NCBI RefSeq assembly: GCF_910592395.1
Contig: NC_088318.1
Location: forward strand, 5,602,756 to 5,666,755
DNA: 64,000 bases
Origin: Lineus longissimus
Taxonomy: Eukaryota; Nemertea; Pilidiophora; Heteronemertea; Lineidae
Direction of reading: 5' to 3'
Shown here: piece by piece, positions 48,101 through 58,602 of the stretch
Position numbering within the stretch: the first letter of the stretch is position 1
Layout: each line of letters begins with the position of its first letter
Notes under the pieces: model-generated
Seen by the model: only the letters and a program-made list of their open reading frames with translations
Database searches by the model: none
What the model was told of the DNA's origin: nothing
Made by a program: the position numbers and the translations under genes

Positions 48101-48300
48101 GCTGGTCTGTATCGGATTCAATCTTCAGGCAGTTCAGGCACTGAATCGGCGGTGCAATCTCCCTCATCCATGGACCAAAATGAAACGGCCAGGGGCCATT
48201 GTGCTCACCGTAAGAAAATATTTAATAAGTTGAGAATCAGATTGGACTGAAATGTGCTGTGTGTGGTTATCTGACCTAGAGGGCCATGTATACCCTGTTT
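45180..48300. other. Non-coding stretch
   Basis: AT-rich sequence with a CAATAGC microsatellite at 46624-46650 and a solitary mariner-like end TACAGGGTGGCCAAAAAA at 46443-46460 lacking a clear partner. Open frames are under 85 codons and show no known motif. I see no gene. Confidence 0.45.
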
Positions 48301-48835
48301 CAGGTTCATAGCTTCAGCCGTTAAGAAACATGCCAAAGTTATACTCTAACAGCCAATTTTCGTCATTTGACCTCTGTGACCTTGAAAAGAAGGTCAAATC
48401 AAAAAAATCGTATGACAAGCGATGCATCCTTGCTAGGCGTCCCTGCCAAAAAACGTCACTAATAAGAGAGATATTGCACTTCCTACGTTTTCAGTTTTGG
48501 CCTCCTGGTGGCCAAGTCTATACTTAGATCAGGCCCAAATTTGGCGTCAAAGGTAAACTGGTGTAGGGGGTTAATGGTTTCAAGTTCATAGCTTTAGCAG
48601 TTAAGAAAAGTGCGATAAAAATATACACACTGAAACGGCCAACGGGAAACGGGACCTTGAAAACCAGCATGATACGTGATGTATCATTGCTAAGAGTACC
48701 TACCACAAAAGCTGGTGGCCAAGTTGAATTCTCGGACCGCAATTCAGTGTCAGGGTTCACATAACCTAGGGGAACACGTGTTTCGAGTTCATAGCCCCAG
48801 TGGTTAAGAAACGTGCAACAGGATACGACGACAGA
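48300..48835. repeat. Three diverged tandem repeat units
   Basis: TTCATAGCTTCAGCCGTTAA (48304-48324) recurs as TTCATAGCTTTAGCAGTTAA near 48585 and TTCATAGCCCCAGTGGTTAA near 48789; further shared blocks are GACCTTGAAAA and GGTGGCCAAGT. Unit length is about 205-280 bp. Non-coding, unidentified family. Confidence 0.65.
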
Positions 48836-48979
48836 CAATGTGTTATTGTATAGAGCCAAAAAGCTAGATGCTAGATCTAAAATTGTACAAGTTGCTGGTA
48901 CCCTATATATTACAGTACATTTATGATATTGTACAGTCTGCAGTCTGCAGTCTGCATTTGTCACGTGACCCGCTTACAC

Positions 48980-50560
48980 TGCATATGCACTGTGTTGCAC
49001 GTACCATGGATCGGAACTGAAAGTGCCGAGAAAGACCCACCCTGCTGCACTTCAAGTTAATAAGGTCCCAGTCCAAGGTCCAAGGTAGGCCCCTGCCTAT
49101 TCCGAATTTCATGAAAATTGATTCAGAACATGATCAAGGATAAATGAAAGCATCCAGATGGGGCAGGGCCAGGGGGGGGGGGGCACACTACCCATACCCT
49201 GACCTCATGACCTTGGACCACCTTGGGCCGGGGGGGGGGTAGGCTTTCTCATCATTTGGCTAGGGTCTAGGTCAGGGTGAGATGAGAGGCACTGTGTTGG
49301 TGTACCCGGAATAGGCCTTCCTCTCTGTCTGTCGTCCCTGGCCTATAGACGGCTTCACACCAAGTTTGTTGTGGCTATCTACGTCATCATGTCTTTTGTT
49401 CGGCCCATTGTTCGGGCCTATTCTTAGACCACCATGTGCGCTTGCTAGCCAAAATAAAGCCTTATATGGGCATGTGTGAATTGGTCTATTGTCCCTCTAG
49501 GCCTAGGGTATGCCTAAGCCCTTATTATGCTTATAGTCCCCACTCAATAGGCCATTGTTCCTAGATTCGGCGGCCATGTTGGAGGAAAGACGCCCGGATG
49601 ATGACGAGATTGTCATGGAGCCAATGCCTGCTCCTTGGCATTGCTTGGCAATGCCGTCCTCAGGCTTTGTGGCGTCAGTGCGTGATGACTCATGGGTTGT
49701 GACGTGCGTCACATGTTCTGTTGGCGGCCATTCTGGAGGAAAGATCGGCGGCCATTATGGAGGATGACGTCATATGGAATATCACTATAGGTATACACGA
49801 GTTTTGCTACAGCTGACGTGATGCGTCATCAACTGTTGAACGTCATCATTTTTGCGGTCATGCGCATACACGCCTCTATCATCGAGTGAAGACAATCTAC
49901 ATGTACTAGCACTCTGGAGATGTACAGGCTATAGCAATATGCATGTACGCACTAAGCCGAACATGTCGGGGGGGGGGGGGTTCTTAAGGGCTGGCCCCTC
50001 GTTTGCAGTACTCTTGATTGAATACACTTCTCCTATAGCTTTTCGAGGCCTGTCTGTCAGTGTCATTCCAAGGGTGTTACGTGGAAAACCAAGATAGCGT
50101 TTGGCAGGGATTGAGATTTTGAGAGTGAGGTCTGAAGGTGTGGAGAAGAGAGTGATCACACATCTTTTCAACATTCTATAATGCTCTAAATCTTAATTTA
50201 TAAATGGTAAATTTGTTTATAATTATTGATGACTTTTTTTATTTTACAGACTTCTGTCCAGTACAAGAAAAGATGTCTACTCGTTCAGGACATGAGAAGA
50301 GCCAACCTCCCATTCAGGTACTCAGCCGTGTCCAAATGCGGCATCGAGAGCCGCGTGCGGCATCGAAAAATAATTTGGCGGCATCGGGAAAAAATCAGTG
50401 GATGCCGCTTGCGGCATCGAGGCCTTTATCAAAAATCAAAGTGCCGTTAAAAATGGCATCGGTAGCCACATTTTACGGCACCAAGAACCCGTCAAATCAC
50501 CCCAAATCAACATCATGGTTGTGATCGTCATTTTGTGGTATAATTTGTCTAAGATTCCAC
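48980..50560. other. Non-coding stretch with poly-G runs and small motif repeats
   Basis: Poly-G runs at 49170-49182, 49230-49240 and 49968-49980. Two GGCGGCCAT..TGGAGGA blocks at 49569-49590 and 49723-49762. From 50337 to 50465 the motif GCGGCATCG occurs several times in both orientations, as in the subterminal region of a DNA transposon, perhaps of the hAT element that follows. No gene supported. Confidence 0.45.
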
Positions 50561-50678
50561 GTCGGCCGTAATGCGACGGCGGTGACATCTGGTTTTATAG
50601 GGCGCAACTATGTCGGTGTGTCGGCCGCTATGCGACGGTGGTGACATCTGCTGTTATAGGGTGAAACTAACCTCTGAT
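50561..50678 (+). repeat. 59-bp tandem repeat upstream of the hAT gene
   Basis: GTCGGCCGTAATGCGACGGC at 50561 recurs at 50620 as GTCGGCCGCTATGCGACGGT, with the rest of each unit similar (GGTGACATCT, TTATAGGG). It may be part of the hAT 5' region. Confidence 0.65.
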
Positions 50679-50745
50679 ACGTCTGATACATGCGTGCGCA
50701 TTCGCACATGTCGCAGTTTTCGTACTTTCGTTTTCGAATGACACA

Positions 50746-53700
50746 ATGGCGAAACAGCTCAATTTAACCGCTCTATGGTCACGAAAAAGGTAAGGTTGAC
50801 AATATTGTCAGGGAAAACTGAAATATGGAAGTGTTAGGCCTAGCTGAAGGCTAAAACTAGCAAAGGTGCATGCATGCATGGGGATAAAACTATGGGCTAG
50901 TGTGGATCACCGTAGAATCTAGATCTGTTTATTATTTGGTGCAGAAGATGGGCACGCCGCTCCGTTCTGTTCATAGGTCCGGCCTAACTGGGTTTCGTAC
51001 CAGGGGTTTTGTATAATAGTATCTAATTCTAAAGCCAGTCTAATCTTCTTTTTGTTCTGCTAGATCTGCTGATACTCCTGCTATCCGCCATGATATTTCT
51101 GTTGATGAACCCGTTGTGGCCGGCCCATCAACACCGACAGGGAATGACGATCCTGAAGGTGAAGAAGCCGAGGGGGAGCCTGTTGGCGATGATCAGGCTG
51201 ATACCGGTGTTGAAGATGTAGTCCTTGAAGGCAACGAAAGGAAATCCACCCAGCCAGCTGCTAAGAAGAAAAGAGCAGGAGACTGTAACCGACATTTCAA
51301 TAAGGATTGGGAAGTCGATTTCTTGGTTGTACATTCTTTAGACACAGGGAAATGTCAGTGCATGAAATGCGGTGTTTCAATGAAAGTAAAACAAAGTGTG
51401 TTAAAAAAACATTACACTGAAAAGCATGGGGATACCAAAGACTGGACGAAAGAGAGACGGAGGACCTTCATCCAAAAATGGAGGGATGATAACAGGAAAC
51501 AGAAAGGCCAGATGAATGAAGCTTTCGGATTGAAAGCAGGGCAGCGGGCCGCATCCTTCAGGCTCGGGTTGATGATTGCTAAGGCGCATTTGCCCTACAA
51601 TTCATCGGAGGCAATCGTGACATGGGCCTCTTTGTCGGATCCAAAAAGTCGCATCTTTGGGAAAGAAGCAGTGAAAACGTTTCCGAAGTCTCGACAGACC
51701 GTAACGAGGAGAGTAGGAGATCTTGCAGAATACATACGGGACGACAACATCAGTAACATAAGAAAATCAATAGCGTGGAGTTTAATGATAGACGAGTCTA
51801 CCGACAAAAAGTGTTTTGGTCAGGCGATCCTGTATGAGCGACATGTCGATATGTCGGCCATGTGTGTTGTAGAGGCTTTTTTGGCGATACTGCGAGTCAA
51901 AGGTTCACCCAACCACAACAACTTGTTTACCTTGATCAATGGATTTGTCACAGACAAGGAACTCCCGAAGGAGAAATTGTGCGGATTTGCTGCTGACGGG
52001 GCAAGCGTAATGCAAAGCTTGGGGAGGGGAGTGGCTGGTCTCTTGCGCTTGAACTATAATGAGAACTTATTCATACAACACTGCATTGTGCATAAAGAAG
52101 TTCTTGGAACAAAAGACGGCATGAAGAATTCAATACCAGCAACGGTGGAGCAGACCATTAAAAAAGTCCTTGACTTTTTTGCGAACAGTCATGTCAGGGC
52201 CGACAAGTTGGAAGAGATTACAGCAATGTCGGATGAAGAGCATGAGTATAACCAACTTGTCAGGTACCAAGCCGTCCGATGGCTATCACTCTCCAATTGT
52301 GTGAATCGGTTTGTTTCTCTCCACACTGAGGTCGCCCAATATTTTGAGACTGAGTCGACCACGGGGAAGGCTGAAGTTCGTCGAATATGTGGAGAATTAT
52401 ATCAGGCAGTGGCGGGAGGGGACTTTGAGTTATACTTGCTTTTCTTGCAGGCAGAACTGAAGATTCTGGCGAAACTGAATGCTACACTGCAAGTCGCCGG
52501 ACAAACTGTTTTCACGGCATATAATACCATAAGTGATTCAATCAGAGAATTCATTGAACCGATCGTTTGGGATGAACGTCGGCAATGGGATGACCTACTG
52601 TCAGATGAAAACCTGAAGGGGTTCAATACCGACATTGAATTCCACTCTGCTGGTTTTCATGCAAGGAAAGCCCAGCTAGTGGAACATGGTGTATTGACCC
52701 CACGGATGGCGGATGAAGTACATAAAAAGGCTACAAGTACGTTTTTTGAACACTGCCAAGGCAATCCAAACTAGGTTCCCTGAACTAGCCTTCGTCGTTC
52801 AGAATATGCGCTTCCTTGTTCCCGAGTATCGTGCATTAGCCAGTCTTAAGCACTGTAACATTCTGGCCGTTGCAGATAGATATGTTCCCGCCAGGTTCGA
52901 GCATGATCAACTGAAGGAGCAGTTCAGAACCTACCGATTCACATCTGACCTTGATAATCTGTTGGAGAATTATCCAGGGTCCGATAACTTCTTCTGCCAC
53001 TTGTACGAGATGGGGGAATTCCGTGAATTTGCGAAATTTTGCCTGACCTTGTTCTGTCTGAGTCCTACCACTGTTGCATGTGAGCGCGGCTTTTCAACCA
53101 TGAACCTAATTAAAACTGTGAGGAGATGTTCCTTGTCTGAAGACAACTCAGCCCTGCAATGGTAGAAGGCAGTAACTCCATATTTTGGTCAAATCCACCT
53201 TTTGGGCATTTCTGGAACTACTGCTAGTGCTTTATCTTCTGAAATGGTTGTTATCCCTGTAGAAGCAATATTTTCTGAGATTTCAGCATGGGGGTGAGAA
53301 GTAACTCCGACCTCCAGACACTAATACAATGGTAAAAGGCAGTAACTCCAATTGCAATGGTAAAAGGCAGTAACTCCATGTCCAATGTGGAGTTACTGCC
53401 TTCTACCATGTTTTTTTTAAACCCCCGTGGAGTCAATCCCACGAAGAAGAAAAACATCATTGAGAAACTTGTGAGGAAGTTGCCACCGAACAGGCGCAAG
53501 TACTGGGAGGATCTCCCCACCTGCAATAAAAGTGCTGGTTACTGAATAATGTGCAATAGCCCCATGACTCATGTGTTTCTTGTATGGTAGATCATCAGTC
53601 AAGTCCTTTTGCTTGATCAAGCATTATCATTGCATTTTAGTTGTTCCATTGTTCCACTGCTGTTTTTTTACATGCTGAGAACATGGCTTTATGTGTTATT

Positions 53701-54957
53701 GAATGCATAGAGAGATAGTCAGGAGTACAAAAGGCAGGTCCTGTATTGAGTGTTTTTGCTTTCAGGTGGCTAATTGTTTTGCTGCATCATAGACTTTGAT
53801 TAGGGCCTAACAACCTCAAGCAGAAGTGAAATCCAATTTCGGCTAGGTTTAATAAAATTGAAATTTCACTCCTTTTTTATGGTGTTGATTGAAGACTACA
53901 TTTTAGGGATTGTCCATACAAGCTGGCCTATCCAGGAGAGAATTTGAGATCAACCAATTATTGACTACTTTGTTAAGTTCATCTTTTTATCGAAAGTTTT
54001 CTGTTTTATTCCATGTTTTTTGTTAAATGTTTTAAATGTTATGTCTTATTAAATGAATTGAATAGAATGAATTGAATTAGATGAATATATCAAGGAGATG
54101 TTGAATCACAATTTATCCCCTCTGTCTTGAAACTTCCTGTAGTGTGCCTTGTCACTCAAAGGCTTGACGGAACTCCAAGAAGGGCAGAGACTTTCATAAG
54201 ACTTCCAAAATCACCGCCCAGTAACTTTCTGATCTATTTTAACAAGCCTAGTAAACCAGGGTCAAACCGTGTTGGGAGGTTGAGACAGAGATCATTCTAC
54301 AGTATCAGTTGCTCTAAGTATGGCTCCGCCCCCACCTCTATCTCCCCAGCAAATTATTGACCCTTTTCAAGCGTTGTCCCACTTTGATCTAACTCTTGAT
54401 CGGTGGAGCTGAATGTTTCTCATGATGAAACTTGGCACCGGAAAAAAAGAAGTTCAAATCCATTGCCTGGAAAGCTGTGCACTAGCTGACCCCCACACCC
54501 CACCCCAGTGTACCCCGCCCCTGATAATTCATTGACTGGGTGCCCTTGATCCTTGACAGCCACTGTTCTCCCACTTCCCTGTTACAGTCAAAAACGCATT
54601 GGAGTTACTGCCTTTGATGATTGTACAACCAAAAATAGTGGCGGTGGTTTACAATGGAAGAAGGCAGTAACTCCACTTTTACCTTGAACTTTGACCTTTT
54701 GACCTAAATCACAGTACTTTTGATATTTGGAAGATGAAAAGACAAATATCAAATTGTAAGTATTTTGATAAGATTCCTCATGTTTGAGGCATAAGGTTGA
54801 TCACAAAAAGTTGTTTTTCTCAAAACTATGAAAAGTGGAGTTACTGCCTTCTACCATTGCAGGGCTGAACTTGAATGCGCTCATGATGGTGAATACAGAC
54901 AGACGAGACCAAGAAACATTCCCAGTTGTTGAAGCCATGCGTGCAGCAAAAGATTAG
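50746..54957 (+). pseudogene. hAT transposase, split by a transposon and one frameshift
   Basis: Exon 1 50746-50789 (MAKQLNLTALWSRK) joins exon 2 from 51064 (donor GTAAGG, acceptor TGCTAG), giving RSADTPAIRHDISVDE. An acidic N-terminus is followed by a zinc finger (CQCMKCGVSMK...HYTEKH), then the hAT core: LMIDESTDKK (first Asp), GFAADGASVMQ (second Asp), QHCIVHKE (CxxH of the insertion domain) and the C-terminal dimerisation motif SPTTVACERGFSTMN. A T6 run near 52741-52746 shifts the frame by one base. Element E (53149-54867) interrupts after SLSED; joining across its AACT duplication continues to NLNALMMVNTDRR and the stop at 54957. The layout resembles ZMYM/ZNF862-like hAT relatives. About 720 residues in all. 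Confidence 0.88.
53149..54867. mobile_element. Element E: 1.7-kb transposon with 4-bp AACT duplication
   Basis: Ends CAGCCCTGCAATGGTAGAAG and its complement at 54867; AACT is duplicated at 53145-53148 and 54868-54871, and its removal restores the hAT frame exactly. The sequence AATGGTAGAAGGCAGTAACT recurs several times near the ends in both orientations (53324, 53355, 53387 inverted, 54600, 54651, 54837). No open frame of note. The 4-bp duplication and CAG start could fit Academ, Chapaev or related groups; I cannot decide. Confidence 0.85.
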
Positions 54958-54959
54958 TG

Positions 54960-55458
54960 CTACCGCTATTATCATATACGAGGGGGAGAACGGGTATTTT
55001 CGGGACGCCGGGATGGGCCAAAAATGACTAACGGGATGTGGGATTTAACTAAAAAAACGTCGGGAAATCGGGACAAGCATGCCGCCGGGATCGGGATTTG
55101 TAATTTTTGGCTACTGGGAATCGGGCTAAGGCAGTATTTCCTTATCGGGATCGGGAATTTTTTTAAACATTGTCTTTCAGATGGCGGGAAAACGCACCTG
55201 AGACCAACTCGGTTTAATATTTTTCCAGACCCCGCCAACGTTCGGGCGGGCGGTCTTCGCTAGCATCTGGTCCCAAAAATAAGCTGAAACATGTACGTTT
55301 TGTATCAATTAAGGCATGTAAATAACAAACCATTAACTGAAAATCATGATTCAATCCGTTGCTTGGGAATTCATTTAATCTATAAACTAGTATTCGTTTG
55401 AATTTAACGTTGAGGACATTGTTCATGATTGTATGCAAACCGGACTTTGCACGGATCA
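54960..55458. other. Non-coding, CGGGA-rich
   Basis: From 55000 to 55170 the motif TCGGGA/CGGGAT recurs about ten times, likely a subterminal repeat region of the hAT element. The remainder up to the Harbinger end is unremarkable. Confidence 0.5.
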
Positions 55459-55681
55459 GGGCCCGGTTGCTCAATCAGCGTTATGATGGCAAGCAGCGTG
55501 GCGTTAGCAGCATTTTTCAGCGTTAAATCCTTAACGTGGCGTTTGCTAACTTAGCGTTAAATTTGGGTTGCCCAAAGTCATTTTAACGCCAGCGTTAGCT
55601 AACATTGCCTAAATGCTGGCGTTAGTGCGTTGCTAGGGAAATTACCCACAATGCAATCAAGTTCCTCCCAAATTTTCCAAG

Positions 55682-58182
55682 ATGGCAGCCTCAAGTACTG
55701 AGAGTTTTGTATCCGCACCAAAAATGAAAAAGAAGAGGGAAAGGGGGTCCAACTGGACCCCTGAAGTCACCATTCTACTTGTGGAATTGGTTGAGGTCCA
55801 GTTGGAGATGCTTAGGGCAAAGTTTAGTAACGAAGTCAGCAACAGCCTAAAGATGAATGTCTGGGATGGTATTGCAATGAAGGTGTCAACCCTGGGAACA
55901 ACCAGAACTGCAACCCAGGTGAGGGAGAAGTGGAATTCGTTGGTTTCCAAGGCCAAGGAGGTGCATGGGCAGCGTCGACAACACATGGGCAAAACTGGTG
56001 GCGGGGCATGTATGGCGCCATTGAATGCCATCACAGAGAAGATCATTGACATATTCAAAGATGATGCTAGCTTCAATGGTGTTGTTGATAGTTTTGAAAC
56101 AACAATTGGCCAGCCTCAACCCCTGGATATGCCTTGCAAGAAGAGGAAGACAGTTGTTGACCCACATCATCATGGGGTGCAAGCCAGCACATCTGGTATG
56201 TGTTCATTATTTTACAACTTTTTTGATAAGTCAACCTTTATTTTGAGCTAGAAAGAAGTTTTCTAGTTCGTCTGCTTGTTTGGGAATCCCCAGCAAATGG
56301 GAAACTCCTCCAACTACGTCATTATTGGCACACTGCCAATGTACATGTTCAAAACGCATGCTTGCCAAATCACACGATACCAACCAAATATCCCAACTTG
56401 CCACACCAAATATCCTCGTTTCCCCCGTAGAACACTGTTCAAACAAATGATCAACATCTTATAAACATACTAAAAGACAGACTTACTATAATGAACCATC
56501 TTTTTTTGTATCATAACTGTGAATAAATACAGATTTCATTTGGAAATTTGTGCAACATTCTCTAGCTTCTGGAAATGCTTGATGCGAACTGAGCATGCTC
56601 AGTGGGCACACATAAAATATGAAGTGCCATTTCAGCTAAACTTTTTTACAGCGCAATACAATAATAAACAACTATCAAAGTACAGATAGTATAACACTTA
56701 ATTAAAAACATACAGAAATATCAGTTTACAATACAGTGAAAATTAAAGCTTAAAGGGAATAGTCAGCACATTTCACTGACGACTTTTATATAAAAATAGA
56801 AGTTTTGAAAAGAGCATTATTTAGTGCTTAGCCTAATGTCGGTCATGTAGATCTAAAACATCTGAAAAATATTAACTACCCTTTAGAAAAGTTAATCTCT
56901 ATAAATACTCAACTCTTAATATATTAATAGGTGGACACCTTGCAAAGAAATGAAATCATCTTCAACATGTTCAATTGTTGAAGAAGGACGAGTAGACTTT
57001 TTAAATAGTATTTACAATTTCTACCAAAAAAACCTCTCATTCCAGGAATACCTGCAGCAATTGGAGCAGGGCCAGGTAGAATTTTCATACCACCACTTAA
57101 GCCCAGGAATGAGGAGCAAGTACCAGCCTCTGCCATTGTCATTGCTGAAATAGGTATGATTTAAATTATTGTGTTTTATTGGCAAGTTAGACCAACTGAT
57201 GCATTCACTGTTTGAATTCTTTGTACTACAGTATCAGACTTTTAAAGTAGTGACAGAATACAAATTTTGATAAAATACCAACTGTTTTAATGCAGACTAA
57301 AATCATCTAGCTTGCTAATTTACTGGTCGAATTTCAGGTCTGCCAACTTCTGGATATCCCAATGACGACATTGAAGAAGTCAAAACAAGCATGACTTATG
57401 AATCAGGAAATTGCTACATACACTATACATAGGTTTCATGACATTATTTTTATGACATAAAACAAGCATTCATTTTCGAAATTAATTAACCAAGAATGAA
57501 TAAAACATTGTCTCTACTTAAACTTGCCAACTACCTGTATTTCAGATTATTTGGAACTGGTGTGCTCAGCTGGCCCCACACCCCCAAAATGTGTCATGAC
57601 AATGAAGACAAAGACTAAGAAGGTGGTACCAGCGAAATAAAAATCCTCCAGGTCAAAAGTGGGATCGGTAGGATCAGCATCAGGTTGGTATAGCTTTGCA
57701 AACCTTTACTGACAATATTCTATAGGCTATACTTCTCACTTGATTAATTGCTATGCCTTAATATCTTAGTACTTGGTCAAGGTTCAGGTAATGTCAAGAA
57801 TAATATAGACTAGTCTTCATTGATTTTTGGTGCTATCAAAGAATGAATTACACATCAAGTAATATGATAATAATAAATGACTGAATTATAGGTAACAGCC
57901 ATAGTATCACACAAATGTACTAAATGTTAGACAATGGTATGTGTACCTGATCGAAGATTCATATGTTGTCATTTTTCAGGCTCTAGAGTCAGCAGCCAAG
58001 ACATTCGCGACGTTCAGTTGAAGGTGTTGCAAGCCACTTTGGAGGCGCAGGTAGCTTTGGCAGAGACCCAAAAAGTGCAACGGGAGGAAGCCAACACCCA
58101 TATTGCACTGATGAAGGTCAAGATGGACTACTTACGCGAGAAAATGGAAGAGGAGGCCCTTCACAAATTTGTGAATTTTTAA
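55682..58182 (+). CDS. Harbinger Myb/SANT-like DNA-binding protein, multi-exon
   Basis: Exon 1 55682 to about 56194 encodes MAASSTES, a basic patch (KMKKKRERG) and a trihelix Myb/SANT-like domain (NWTPEVTILLVELV...TATQVREKWNSLVSKAKEV), which in Harbinger elements binds the terminal repeats and imports the nuclease. Likely further exons: about 57047-57153 (IPAAIGAGPGRIF), 57338 onward (LPTSGYPNDDIEE) and about 57546-57640. The last, 57980-58182, encodes a coiled coil (VLQATLEAQVALAETQKVQ) ending in HKFVNF. Donor GTATGT at 56195 and TTTCAG acceptors support splicing, but the exact exon chain is not verified. It is transcribed toward the nuclease gene. Confidence 0.7.
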
Positions 58183-58602
58183 CTTTAAGGACTGCCAGGA
58201 CTGTGTTAATGTGTAAAATATTAACATGTACATATATTACATTGTACATTACATTATACATTACAGCATTATCATAAACGAAATTGTACATGTATTTATT
58301 ATTAATGAAATGGTATTAAGATTCAAGCTGAGCTTGCGTTGATTAAATTGCCAATTACTAACTGGGGCTTAATTGAATTTAATCAGTTTACTCAAGATAG
58401 CATTTTAAAAAGGGAAACTATAGGCATTGGTTAGGGGGTTAAATTGGTCATCTTCAGGTGACTAATATACACAGCAAGGGCACTTGGTCATGTCAGATTC
58501 AGTATGAAGTATGGAATGGTTTTAACATACTGTGAGATATGAGAGACGATATAATTGGCTGCTTCATCTATTAACTTTATCTTGCCTATACCTAGCTGCT
58601 GC

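Larger units (their letters stand above)
33755..48970. mobile_element. Possible 15-kb Mutator-like element (composite)
   Basis: GTCACGTGACAAATGCAGAC and the following repeated CTGCAGA (35 bp, 33755-33789) is matched exactly in inverse at 48935-48969. The flanks are CGCTAACACT (33745-33754) and CGCTTACACT (48971-48980), a 10-mer with one mismatch, offset by one C on the right. A SWIM-type Mutator-like transposase fragment lies between. Alternatively these are two copies of an unrelated short repeat. Confidence 0.4.

Noticed and set aside
50204-50524. Open frame MSTRSGHEKSQPP with GCGGCATCG repeats as a possible host exon
   Set aside because: A splice-like acceptor precedes it, but most of the frame is motif repeat; better read as subterminal transposon sequence.
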